DNA of 64,000 nt from Sphingomonas parapaucimobilis NBRC 15100 (GTDB lineage Bacteria > Pseudomonadota > Alphaproteobacteria > Sphingomonadales > Sphingomonadaceae), in NCBI RefSeq assembly GCF_000787715.1, contig NZ_BBPI01000030.1, positions 1 through 64,000 on the forward strand, given 5' to 3'. The notes below the pieces were generated by a model. It was not told where the DNA came from. It searched no databases and saw nothing but the letters and a program-made list of their open reading frames with translations. Below, in pieces: positions 9,510-17,823 of this stretch. Every line of letters starts with the position of its first letter. Position 1 is the first letter of the stretch. A program made the position numbers and the translations under genes.

Positions 9510-10141
9510 CAGCGAATTCCGATCATCTTGTGTGACTGGAGGGACAGGCGCCAGCGCGGGTTTTGGGTACAATAAGCGATTGCGGCAGCCAGGTTGTCGT
9601 CCGCTGCTGGGGCATCCATTGGCTGCAGAAAGAAATGGTCAAAGGAAAGGTGCTCGAAGCGCTCCGGCCGAGCATCAGCCTGAGGATAGACGAGCTTGAG
9701 TTCGTTGCCTGTCTCAAGGACAAGGGGAGCGCCCGCCTTGGGGCTGACGCAGATCCAGTCGAGCCCTGCTGGAGCGGGCTGCGTCCCGTTGGTCTCGACG
9801 CCGATCTCGAAACCATGGGCGTGGAGCGCGTCGATCAGCGCCTGATCGACCTGGAGGAGAGGCTCGCCGCCGGTGAGCACGGCATAGCGACCCGCCAGCC
9901 CGGTGCCCCATTCAGCGGCGATGGCGTCGGCCAGCGCATCGGCATCAGCGAACCGACCGCCGCCCGTTCCATTGAGACCGACGAAATCGGTATCGCAGAA
10001 GGTGCAGACTGAGGTGGCACGGTCGGTTTCGCGCCCCGACCAGAGATTACAGCCGGCAAAGCGACAGAAAACGGCCGCGCGGCCACTGTGCGCGCCTTCT
10101 CCCTGGAGGGTCTTGAAGATCTCCTTGACCGCGTAGCTCAT
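9509..10141 (-). CDS. queE: QueE, 7-carboxy-7-deazaguanine synthase (radical SAM)
   Basis: QueE is a radical-SAM enzyme that contracts 6-carboxytetrahydropterin to 7-carboxy-7-deazaguanine. The 210-residue protein begins with the family pattern IFKTLQGEGAHSGR, followed by CRFAGCNLW and CTFCDTDFVG. These supply the 4Fe-4S cysteines in the long-spaced arrangement (Cys-x14-Cys-x2-Cys) seen in many proteobacterial QueE proteins. TGGEPLLQ is the SAM-binding GGEP motif. ATG 10141 overlaps the preceding DGQHR gene stop as ATGA, and its own stop overlaps queD, so the three que genes are coupled. Together they make preQ0 from the folE product, although no folE is in the window. Confidence 0.95.
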   Translation of the reverse strand: MSYAVKEIFKTLQGEGAHSGRAAVFCRFAGCNLWSGRETDRATSVCTFCDTDFVGLNGTGGGRFADADALADAIAAEWGTGLAGRYAVLTGGEPLLQVDQALIDALHAHGFEIGVETNGTQPAPAGLDWICVSPKAGAPLVLETGNELKLVYPQADARPERFEHLSFDHFFLQPMDAPAADDNLAAAIAYCTQNPRWRLSLQSHKMIGIR

Positions 10142-11244
10142 CTGGCGCCCCCAGCTTGCTCGAGCAGCGGTGCCGGGGCTGCCCTGCGCTTGGAGCGCAG
10201 GTCAGCTTTCACGATGCCGACCAGATAGTGCTTCAGCAGTGCGATATCGCGATTGACGTTCTGGAGCGCATTCCAGCGGCGGACCTCGTCGCCGAAATCC
10301 CATGTGCCCTCGATCCAGGCCACCTTGCCCTTAAGGCATTCCATGCCGGCCCGGAATTCCTGTGCGGTTCGGGCATCGGCGCGCTGCGCAAGCACCTCCA
10401 TGACGTCGCCCACCGCCTGAATGCCCGCGCCATGGAGAAGCCGGGAGGTAGCCGGCTTCTGGCCATGCCAGGCTTCCGGGAAGGTCTGCTTCAACCCGTC
10501 GAAGAATTCCGAAACCAGCCGCACGCAACGATCCTTGCCGCGCGGTGTCCTGATCATCTCTCGCATGATGCCGTTCGAAAGCGACTCCATGATGATCTTC
10601 TGCATCACGGTGTCGGCGATGATGCCCTCAGGGCAGGTGTGCTGCTTGATATAGCCCTTCAGCGAGGTGTTCTCGAAATTGAGGCGTGCCGTGATCTCAG
10701 CAGCCTTCGAGCGTCGGCTGAGACGCGGCGGCAGATCATCAACGGTCGGGAGAAGCTCGTAGATCAGCGACTTGGGAAGTGGGCGCGTGTTGTTGATCAG
10801 CACGAACTGACGCCGCAACTCGGCATCGTTGCGGCAGATGAGAGCCGAGACGAAGACCTGGAAATTCCGATCGACCTCGCCGAGGGCGGTGAGGCGCTGC
10901 TGACCGTCCACGACGAGCCCTGGGGGGCCATCCTCGAGATCGATCGTCAGCATCGCCGAGCCGTCGCCATTTGGCTCGACGGTGACATTGTCGGTGAAGG
11001 CGACAACGATTGGATTGGGCAGAACCGCGTTCGGCTTCTCGAGATAATCGCGAATTTCCCGGATATGGGCTGCGACCTGCGGACGCTGGAAGCCCGATAG
11101 TTCTCCCTGTGCGTCGCGCCCGATGCGCTCGATCGAGGCGAAACGCAGGACATCTGCGGCTTTGGCGGCGAAGCTGAGCACGACATGCTCATCGCTCTGC
11201 TGCGCACAGATCGAAAGGTAGCGGATGGGATCGTTTGACGGCAC
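10138..11244 (-). CDS. DGQHR-domain protein, DpdB-like (copy 1)
   Basis: A 368-residue protein of the DGQHR/DndB-like family that includes DpdB, the partner of DpdA in inserting preQ0 into DNA. The diagnostic motifs are FQRPQVAAHI (family FQRxEIxxH) and VVDGQQRLTAL. The family-conserved N-terminal strand (RYLSI) lies upstream of the dpdA stop, so the start must be inside dpdA. I chose GTG 11244 (55-bp overlap); GTG 11325 is also possible but would overlap by 137 bp. Neither has a clear ribosome-binding site. It overlaps queE by 4 bp. It is a distant paralogue of the gene at 12517-13638, both adjoining dpdA. Confidence 0.85.
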   Translation of the reverse strand: MPSNDPIRYLSICAQQSDEHVVLSFAAKAADVLRFASIERIGRDAQGELSGFQRPQVAAHIREIRDYLEKPNAVLPNPIVVAFTDNVTVEPNGDGSAMLTIDLEDGPPGLVVDGQQRLTALGEVDRNFQVFVSALICRNDAELRRQFVLINNTRPLPKSLIYELLPTVDDLPPRLSRRSKAAEITARLNFENTSLKGYIKQHTCPEGIIADTVMQKIIMESLSNGIMREMIRTPRGKDRCVRLVSEFFDGLKQTFPEAWHGQKPATSRLLHGAGIQAVGDVMEVLAQRADARTAQEFRAGMECLKGKVAWIEGTWDFGDEVRRWNALQNVNRDIALLKHYLVGIVKADLRSKRRAAPAPLLEQAGGAR

Positions 11245-12520
11245 GTTTGATATCCAGTCGTTCAATATGGTCTTGATAGACGGCGAGGTTGTGGATCCCG
11301 CGCCGCTTGTTGCGATTGCTTCCACGAAAAATGATCACATCGACGGATGCGGCAGTGCAGATCGCGCAGCCGCATTGCTTCCAGGGCTTTTCCTTGAGCG
11401 TGGTCCGATAGCGGTCGGCGAGCTTCAGAAGCGCCGGGCTGTCCGAGCAATCGGCGTAGGGCTTTTCCTCGACAAATGCCGCGCTGTAGACGAGCACATT
11501 GTGGAGGGTGTCCTCGAGACCCGCTCCGCCCCGGTCATAAGCGCGCAGTGAGTCCAGCGCCGCCGCCTCCAACCGGACCAGCTCCTCCGCGCGAAAGGTT
11601 CCACGCCGGACGGCACGCTGGAGCTTTGGATTTTCGATCGCCTGCGGCACCCGGATTGAGGTGTAATAGCGAAGACCCAGCCCTTCGCCGGGCAGATAGT
11701 AATTCTGCTTCGCGTCCTTGAAGGCGCGGATGAGCGGCGAGGTCGTATCGAAGCTGGCGATGTCATAGCTGTGAAAGCTGTCGATATCGTCGGCCTTGGC
11801 GAACCCGAGGATGTGAATCCTTGTCGACCAAGGCACGGCGTCGCGGAGTGCCTCGAGGCAGAGCTTGATCTCGGGCGATTTGAGCGGGACCATGCCACCC
11901 AAGGCGAGGTAATCGTAACCCATGGCGACAAGCCGCCGGGCGGCCTCTGCCATGCTGCCGGGGGACCAGCCTTGGACCACGCCGAGAGGCGTGAAGCCGG
12001 CATCGATCGCCAGCGCCTCGCGCCGGAACGCGTCGGCATTCTCGAGAGTGATATCGAAGCGGGACTTCGCGTCGGCAGAGCCGCCGCTAAGGCCCGCCAG
12101 CCGCGCATCGAAGTCGAAAATGATGTGGTCGACCGAGCAGCCATGGGTGAATCCGCACTCGTCGTAGAATTCGACCATCTCTGCGGCCGAATAGGGCGGC
12201 TTCTCTTCGCTCACGTAGGTGAAGGCTCCGCAATCGCCGAAGATGTCGAGATGCGCGAATTGCGGCTTGTCCAGCCGAAGGAACTTGCGCGCGCCAACCA
12301 GCCCGAAACGCCGCGCCTGGCTGCCGGTATATTTGCCCTTCACGCGGTGATCGCCGACGATCCCCCGGGACACGAGCACGCCGTCATAGGGCGCATAGCC
12401 CATAATCTCGTGCGGATAGGCGTCATCCCAATAGGGCTGTCGCTCGGCCGCGCTCCGATCGGCAAGGAAGTCGAACGCTGGGTCCACATAATCAAGGCTG
12501 TCGGCGAAGATGAACTTCAT
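11189..12520 (-). CDS. dpdA: DpdA, DNA 7-deazaguanine transglycosylase (TGT family)
   Basis: A 443-residue member of the tRNA-guanine transglycosylase superfamily that acts on DNA in Dpd systems, exchanging guanine for preQ0. Visible features are the general-base Asp96 in IFGDCGAF, the VVQGW and LALGGM substrate-pocket motifs, and the likely nucleophile Asp258 in SFDTTSP. C383, C385 and C388 in CGCAIC plus H410 form the TGT zinc site (CxCx2C...H). It lacks the shorter, canonical bacterial Tgt outline, and the company of DGQHR genes and queCDE argues against a tRNA role. ATG 12520 overlaps the upstream gene stop as ATGA. I am confident of the family and less so of the exact base inserted. Confidence 0.93.
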   Translation of the reverse strand: MKFIFADSLDYVDPAFDFLADRSAAERQPYWDDAYPHEIMGYAPYDGVLVSRGIVGDHRVKGKYTGSQARRFGLVGARKFLRLDKPQFAHLDIFGDCGAFTYVSEEKPPYSAAEMVEFYDECGFTHGCSVDHIIFDFDARLAGLSGGSADAKSRFDITLENADAFRREALAIDAGFTPLGVVQGWSPGSMAEAARRLVAMGYDYLALGGMVPLKSPEIKLCLEALRDAVPWSTRIHILGFAKADDIDSFHSYDIASFDTTSPLIRAFKDAKQNYYLPGEGLGLRYYTSIRVPQAIENPKLQRAVRRGTFRAEELVRLEAAALDSLRAYDRGGAGLEDTLHNVLVYSAAFVEEKPYADCSDSPALLKLADRYRTTLKEKPWKQCGCAICTAASVDVIIFRGSNRNKRRGIHNLAVYQDHIERLDIKRAVKRSHPLPFDLCAAER

Positions 12521-13638
12521 GGCGCGGCCTTTGCGAGGTCGCGCTCAAGATGGAGGAGATGGTCGCTGAGCTTCGAGATGTGCTGAGAGGTCGACTGGAT
12601 CGCGTTCCAGGCGAGCCCCAGATCCTCCCAATTGCCTCCTGTCCAGCGGCAATGCGGCGCCAGGCGCTTCAGGACCGTGCGGACCGTTGCTGCGCGGTCC
12701 GAACTGGAGTCCGCTCGCAAGATGATCGGATCCATCAGCGATCCCATGGCCCGGATGCCGGCGCTGTGCATGAGACGGCTTTCGGTCGGGGGCTTCCCCC
12801 AAGCCTCAGGGAAAGTGTCGCGAACCGCCGACCAGAAGATCAGCAGCGTTTCGAACATGGCCTCGGTGTCGTTGCCGTCGCCGTTGCGGCGATATTGCCC
12901 CAGCGCGCCCATCGGCGACTTGAGGCTGGCCTTCATGGTTTCGATCAGGGCGTTGTCGGTGACGATCCCTGCCTTGCTCTTGTCGTCGGATTCTCTCCGG
13001 ATCAGGCCATGAAAAGGCGAGGAAGGATCGGTATTGAGCGCCTCGCACAAGGCGCTCGGAAGCTGGCGGGCGAGAAGGTCGCGAGGCAAGAGGACGCTGA
13101 CCTCGGGCAGCAGTTCGTTGATCAACCGGGTGGGCAACGGCTTTGCCTTGTTAACCAGGATGAACTGCTCGCGCTGCGTTTCGAGATCGTTGGACACGAA
13201 GCCGATCACCGGCACCGCGATCGAACGCGCGCGAGTTTGGGCGAGCGCGAGCGACCGTTGCTGGCCATCGACGATCCAGGCAGCACGTCGACCTTCCGGA
13301 TATATCGGGATCTTGAGCGTTCCACCCTCGCTGACCGTGCACAGGGTGGCAGGCTTGGGTCCCCGCGATAGGGTGAACTCGACCTCTGGCGAGAGCGCCA
13401 GTATGATCGCATTGGGAAACAGGACCGGTCCGCTGTCCAAAAATTCGGTGATCGCGTTGACGTGCGCGCGGATCTCTCCGCGCTGAAAACCTTTCAACTC
13501 CTTGTCGTCCCGCCGCAGGCGACTGATGTCTGCTATGCGCGTAATGTCCGACCCTTCGAGGAAGAATGCGTAGACGCTGGTCTTGGCACCCTGTTCGGCC
13601 CGGATGGCCTTGATCGAGAGATACTCGCGGCGGCTCAC
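12517..13638 (-). CDS. DGQHR-domain protein, DpdB-like (copy 2)
   Basis: A 373-residue protein of the same family as the gene at 10138-11244. It has EYLSIKAIRAEQG at the N-terminus, FQRGEIRAHV and WIVDGQQRSLAL. The N-terminal block aligns closely with copy 1 (REYLSI versus RYLSI, ISRLRRDDKELKGFQR versus IERIGRDAQGELSGFQR), while the C-terminal halves share only motifs such as FPEAW...SRLMHSAGI. GTG 13638 overlaps the preceding stop as GTGA, so I prefer it over ATG 13692. In characterised Dpd loci one DpdB is enough for DpdA to work in DNA. Two copies may form a heteromer or give two sequence preferences, which is inference. Confidence 0.87.
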   Translation of the reverse strand: MSRREYLSIKAIRAEQGAKTSVYAFFLEGSDITRIADISRLRRDDKELKGFQRGEIRAHVNAITEFLDSGPVLFPNAIILALSPEVEFTLSRGPKPATLCTVSEGGTLKIPIYPEGRRAAWIVDGQQRSLALAQTRARSIAVPVIGFVSNDLETQREQFILVNKAKPLPTRLINELLPEVSVLLPRDLLARQLPSALCEALNTDPSSPFHGLIRRESDDKSKAGIVTDNALIETMKASLKSPMGALGQYRRNGDGNDTEAMFETLLIFWSAVRDTFPEAWGKPPTESRLMHSAGIRAMGSLMDPIILRADSSSDRAATVRTVLKRLAPHCRWTGGNWEDLGLAWNAIQSTSQHISKLSDHLLHLERDLAKAAP

Positions 13639-14558
13639 GCCCGGGCACTCCGCACTTCGCGGACAAGCGACGCGAAGCGGCCCTGCTCGCACGCGATGTT
13701 GAGTTCACGGCGGAAGAAGGGGAGCAGCTTGGAAGTACTCCCCCCCAGTGCCTCCCAATGTTCGGCAATCAGTGTGCGAAGCGTCGGGTCATCGTGCCGC
13801 ACCCGCTCATGCCGCTCGGGAAGCGACCAATCCGCGATCGCGGCCGCGACGGCAGCGGCATGCCCGGCGGCATCCCGATCATCTGGCTGAGTAAGGATAT
13901 AATCCGCGAAATGGCGCAGAGCGCGGCCCGCAAAATCGCTTCGCGTACCGCGAACCGGACTGTCGGGACCGTCTAGACGGTCGTCATAGGGCATGACGAA
14001 GGGCCGCAATCGGTCGGAAATCCGGTGCAGCGGCGCGCGCGTGAAAAGGCGCAGACGCTGCCGCGCCGACGCAGGCAAGGCCTCCACCTCGGCGGCGATC
14101 AGATCGACATAGGCGTCCGAAAGAGCGGCCAACACTAACCCATCGCTGGCGTCGAAAGCCGTCTCAACCCGGCAAGAAGCTGGCGAACCGGCGCTGATCG
14201 CCCGCCACCAATCGGCGAGGGAACTGCCGTCGGTAAGGCGTTCCGCGATGCTGTCGTTGGCCGCCGCAATCACGGTGCACGCATAGGACGGAACGGCAGT
14301 CTCGGACCGGACCAGCCCAAGCCCGGCCGACACGATCAATAGGGGCGCGCCGAGCCTTCCCGCAACGACGTTTGCTTCCTGAAAGCCCCGGCCGCCGTAA
14401 AGGTCGGTGGCAGGGTAGCGCGCTTCGGTAGCCCCAATCCGTGCACACCAGTCACCTGCGACGTCGCGCAGATTACCCTTAGGAAGAGAGGACGCGTGGA
14501 GGCCATCGGCGACGGGTTTGCGTTTGCGATTCGTACAAGTGGTGATCACAACTGCCAC
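13635..14558 (-). CDS. Unrecognised protein, first gene of the Dpd-like operon
   Basis: A 307-residue protein with no family I can name with confidence. The N-terminal half begins VVITTCTNRKRKP and contains LLIVSAGLGLV. Both resemble the pattern C(S/T)xxK and LSAxxGLV of the YaaA/DUF6884-like fold, found in proteins linked to DNA damage or base chemistry. The C-terminal half is helical and ends with a basic segment. GTG 14558 is the first codon; GTG 14549 would also serve. It heads the operon and is coupled to the next gene by GTGA, so it belongs to the system. A role in recognising or handling modified DNA would be inference only. Confidence 0.75.
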   Translation of the reverse strand: MAVVITTCTNRKRKPVADGLHASSLPKGNLRDVAGDWCARIGATEARYPATDLYGGRGFQEANVVAGRLGAPLLIVSAGLGLVRSETAVPSYACTVIAAANDSIAERLTDGSSLADWWRAISAGSPASCRVETAFDASDGLVLAALSDAYVDLIAAEVEALPASARQRLRLFTRAPLHRISDRLRPFVMPYDDRLDGPDSPVRGTRSDFAGRALRHFADYILTQPDDRDAAGHAAAVAAAIADWSLPERHERVRHDDPTLRTLIAEHWEALGGSTSKLLPFFRRELNIACEQGRFASLVREVRSARA

Positions 14559-14616
14559 AATTTACTACCCCCGCTCGCTCCTTTTTGGCGCAGTTATTCC
14601 TACCCTAAGTCAGTAC

Positions 14617-14628
14617 CTGTGGCCACAG
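14617..14628. promoter_or_regulatory. 12-bp perfect palindrome upstream of the Dpd-like operon
   Basis: CTGTGGCCACAG is a perfect palindrome in the 132-bp gap between the relaxase stop (14691) and the operon start (14558). It lies 59 bp upstream of the GTG start, where an operator would sit. No regulator gene adjoins it, and no clear -35/-10 pair could be read on the minus strand. Confidence 0.3.
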
Positions 14629-14690
14629 TTAATGTCGAAATGTTTGCGCAGCGGTGGCGCAATTAGCTGTCGCAACCGCCTCGGCTGCGC

Positions 14691-16655
14691 TCAGCTGACT
14701 GTGGGGCCGGATCGACGCCGACCGAACTGCCAACTGATGGCGTCCGCCCGCATGATGCCGGACGCGGCCTTGCCAATGTTGCGTTCGAGCGCATCGCGCC
14801 ACGGTACCAGCGTGAAATCCCGCGACCGTTCGACCAGCGCGTAGCTACCACCTTCGAGATCGATGCGGCGGGCGATCACGCCCTCAACGCGTTCGCCGAT
14901 GCGGGCGGGCTCAAAATGCTTGTCGAGCTGCTCGGAAAGCCGGCCGCTCGCGCTCTCCAGTTCGCGTTGCCGTAGGTTCTCCAGAGCAGTGGCGCGTAGC
15001 CGAAAACTTTGCCCGTCGCCGTCGGCGAGTTGCTGCTCGATCAGCCACTGTCGGCGTGCTGCCAGTGCGCTACGAATCTCGCGTCCGAATCCGGCATCGC
15101 GCGCTGCACCGGGTGCGCCCGAGGCGAGCTCGCGATCGAGCCAAGTCGGAGCCTCGATCGCGACCAAATCATCGACTTGCCGCGAAGAGAGAATCGACAG
15201 TGCGATCGGACGGTCGCGCTGCTGCCGCTGGGCGAAGTCTTCCGCGCGGGCGAGATGGTCGCTCGGGATGGTCCAGCTGCCGTCCGCCTGCCGCTCCGGG
15301 CCGGCGCCCGCCCGTCGCATCGCTTCCAGCCGTCGGATATGGCTCGTGGCATAGCCCTCGCTGGCCTGGGGATCGTGGCGCAGATGCAGGTCGACCGAAT
15401 AGCGACCGCCATTGGCGTGGGCGACTTCATCAACCGTCCGGTCGGCGGTCGTCGCCTCGGCCTTGGTCGCTTCGAGCCGGACCGTCGCGCCCTCTTGCAC
15501 CGACGGGGTCGCACCGCCCCGGCCGATATCGACATAATGAACTCGGCCATCGACACCATCGACCATCATGTAGTGGCGGTCGCGATGCTCGTCAGAAAAG
15601 CCGCGGTGGATCACCCGTCCAACGAGGGGTTCGCGCAACTCCGTGGTGACCACCTGCTCGACCCCGGCGCGATCGAGCCGGCGGGCGGTCAGCTCGCGCT
15701 GCATGAGCCGGATGATGTCGCCGCGCTCGCCCATGCGGCGCAGCGTGTCCTCAAGCCCTTCCGCCAGCCGGTAACGGCCAACACCCAGATCCTCGGCCAG
15801 GTTCATCGCCTTGAGCTTGCGCAACCGCCCCGCCGCGATCGACTGCTGGAAGGGGTCATTGTCCGCCGGCGACACCGTGCGATCGGGAGACATCCGCCGC
15901 AGCAGTCGCCGGTCGATCGCGGTCAGCCGCTCCTGGTCGACATCGCGGCGGAGGCGATCCTCGATCTCGCGATCGGTGCGCGGCCCCAGATCGAGCGTCA
16001 CCAGTTCGGATGCGCGCTCGCGCAGGCCACGAGAGATATACTCGCGCGCGATGATGAGGTTCTCGCCTCGATCATCGACACCGCGCAGCACGATGTGGGT
16101 GTGCGGGCGCTCGGTGTTGAAGTGGTCGACCGCGACCCATTCGAGCTTCGTGCCGAGGTCCTGCTCGACCTGCGTCATCAGGCGGCGGACATAGGGCTTG
16201 AGGTCGGGATATTCGGCGCCGTCCTCGGCCGACACGATGAAGCGGAACTGATGCCGGTCGCCGGCGGTGCGCCTGAGGAAATCGTCGCCGTCGGCGCGGT
16301 CGGTCTCCGGACCATAGAGCTCGCCCGGCAACCCCTCGCGCGTGACGCCATCGCGCTGGATGTAGCGCATGTGCGCGCGGGCGGCCTGGCCGCCTTTCCC
16401 GCGAAGCCGGATCAGACTCGCCTTCACCACTGCCCGGCGCGCGCGCATGCCTGTAAATCGATCGCGGCTCGAAAGCAGCCGGCCGACGCTCGCGCCGCGC
16501 CCGATCCGGCTGCCATCAAAGCGTCGCGCCTTCACGCCGGTCTTGTTGCCGGCGAGCCGCGCCGCAGCGAGGATGCGCCCGCCATATGTCGTCGCGTGCT
16601 TGCCGTCCCTGCTCCGGCTCCTGCCCAACTTCGGCTTGAAATCGTCGTCAGGCAT
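14691..16655 (-). CDS. Conjugative relaxase (VirD2-like, with DUF3363-type C-terminus)
   Basis: A 654-residue nicking enzyme that should cut and bind the oriT strand to start transfer. The metal-binding histidines are H168 and H175-x-H177 (VDHFN...RPHTHIVLRG), with a further His at 135 and a candidate catalytic Tyr98 in AHMRYIQRDGV. This layout matches the relaxase/DUF3363 proteins common in alphaproteobacterial trb-type ICEs. I chose ATG 16655 (MPDDDFKPKLGRSRSRDGK), the usual N-terminus of the family, over an upstream ATG at 16775. It is on the same strand as traF, the transglycosylase and the Dpd-like operon, with 625 bp of noncoding DNA upstream. Confidence 0.9.
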   Translation of the reverse strand: MPDDDFKPKLGRSRSRDGKHATTYGGRILAAARLAGNKTGVKARRFDGSRIGRGASVGRLLSSRDRFTGMRARRAVVKASLIRLRGKGGQAARAHMRYIQRDGVTREGLPGELYGPETDRADGDDFLRRTAGDRHQFRFIVSAEDGAEYPDLKPYVRRLMTQVEQDLGTKLEWVAVDHFNTERPHTHIVLRGVDDRGENLIIAREYISRGLRERASELVTLDLGPRTDREIEDRLRRDVDQERLTAIDRRLLRRMSPDRTVSPADNDPFQQSIAAGRLRKLKAMNLAEDLGVGRYRLAEGLEDTLRRMGERGDIIRLMQRELTARRLDRAGVEQVVTTELREPLVGRVIHRGFSDEHRDRHYMMVDGVDGRVHYVDIGRGGATPSVQEGATVRLEATKAEATTADRTVDEVAHANGGRYSVDLHLRHDPQASEGYATSHIRRLEAMRRAGAGPERQADGSWTIPSDHLARAEDFAQRQQRDRPIALSILSSRQVDDLVAIEAPTWLDRELASGAPGAARDAGFGREIRSALAARRQWLIEQQLADGDGQSFRLRATALENLRQRELESASGRLSEQLDKHFEPARIGERVEGVIARRIDLEGGSYALVERSRDFTLVPWRDALERNIGKAASGIMRADAISWQFGRRRSGPTVS

Positions 16656-17280
16656 CGAAATGCTCCGAAGTCTCGCGGATTCCGGGCGGAAATGACGGAT
16701 TTTCGCCGTTCCTTGCAGAACTGTCTCGCAGCCGCAGGCTGCCATCTCCCGAGAAAAGGATGTGCAGACAATCACTTACGCAGGGTCGCGAGACACTGCC
16801 TTTATCTTGTTTACTCTTCCTCCCTTCCTCCGCATCCCCCAGGCTCGAAAATGTGGCAGAGCCGACGCCGAGTTGCTGCCGCCTATCCCGGCAAGAAAGC
16901 TCGCGATGCGTGCGCCTCGAGCGTGGTATCAAGCGCCTGGGCCGGCGTTTCTTGCCGCGTGTATTCCAGCGGAATGCTACTTCCCCGGCCGCCAGAAACC
17001 AGTGCGCCAAAGTCGCGCCGGCACCGCGTCCGGACGGCCATTCCACCCAGGCGCTTGATGCGTCCGTCTCGCGATCCGACGCCGCACCCGCGCCCTCGAT
17101 CATGTTCTTGACGACCTTCAGCGTGGTCGTCCTCGTCATCGGGAACTGCGTCGTAAGGGTAGTCGAGCAGCTATGACGATGGCGGCGCAATAGCCCGCCG
17201 CGGAGCGAATACGGGAGACTCATCGCGCTCAATCCGCCTTCGACAGCGCGACAAAAATCGACGATTCGACAGTCAATTTT
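16656..17280. other. Noncoding stretch upstream of the relaxase; possible oriT region
   Basis: No convincing gene on either strand; the open frames here have low-complexity, Arg/Ser-rich translations. Position next to the relaxase makes this a candidate for oriT. A segment near 16887-16900 (CTATCCCGGC) is loosely like the IncP-type nick region TATCCTG, but the match is weak. Both flanking genes are on the minus strand, so the relaxase promoter should also lie here. Confidence 0.35.
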
Positions 17281-17823
17281 TCAATCCCCGGATCGACCGG
17301 GCGCACATTCCTGCGCACCGCGAACAGCGATGGCGCTACGCGTCGGCACCGCAACCCGGCCGGACGGCGGCGGCGCGACCCTGGCGAGATAGGCCGCCGT
17401 CTCGGCCGGCAGGCGAGCGTGCCCCGCGAGATAGTCGGCATAGCGCCCCGGGCCGGCATTATAGGCGGCGAACAGGCCGGGATAGCCGAACCGATCGTAC
17501 ATCAGCCGCAGGTAGAGCGTGCCGGCGAGGATGTTGTCGCGCGGGTCGTCGGGATTGTCGCCGAGGCCGAGCCGGGCGCGCATGTCGGCCCATGTGCCGG
17601 GCATCAACTGCATCAGGCCCATGGCACCCGCCGAGGAGCGGATCGGACGCTGGTCGAGCATTGTGCGCCCACCACTCTCGGCCTGCATGACGCGCTCGAT
17701 CCACGAGGTCGGCACGCCGAAACGGCTCGAGGCCTCGACGATATAGGGACGCCAGTCGGCGACAGTTTCCGCCTGCACCGGCCCGGCGTGGAAGGCCGAC
17801 GCGGCCGCGATCCAGAGCCTCAC
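17281..17823 (-). CDS. Lytic transglycosylase (conjugation-associated)
   Basis: A 180-residue exported SLT-type murein transglycosylase expected to open the cell wall for the mating channel (VirB1 role). The N-terminus (RLWIAAASAFHAGPVQA) is a signal peptide. Catalytic Glu sits in VMQAESGGRT, followed by SSAGAMGLMQLMPGTW, DNILAGTLYL and LFAAYNAGPGRY, the standard SLT motifs. GTG 17823 overlaps the traF stop as GTGA. In this element type traF, transglycosylase and relaxase form a usual order, which fits here. Confidence 0.9.
   Translation of the reverse strand: MRLWIAAASAFHAGPVQAETVADWRPYIVEASSRFGVPTSWIERVMQAESGGRTMLDQRPIRSSAGAMGLMQLMPGTWADMRARLGLGDNPDDPRDNILAGTLYLRLMYDRFGYPGLFAAYNAGPGRYADYLAGHARLPAETAAYLARVAPPPSGRVAVPTRSAIAVRGAQECAPGRSGD

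Noticed and set aside
9510..9572. Longer QueD N-terminus from ATG 9572
   Set aside because: It would overlap queE by 64 bp; the domain starts at ATG 9509.
15009..17111. 700-codon open frame on the plus strand
   Set aside because: It lies antisense to the relaxase and is a by-product of GC-rich codon bias; no family features.
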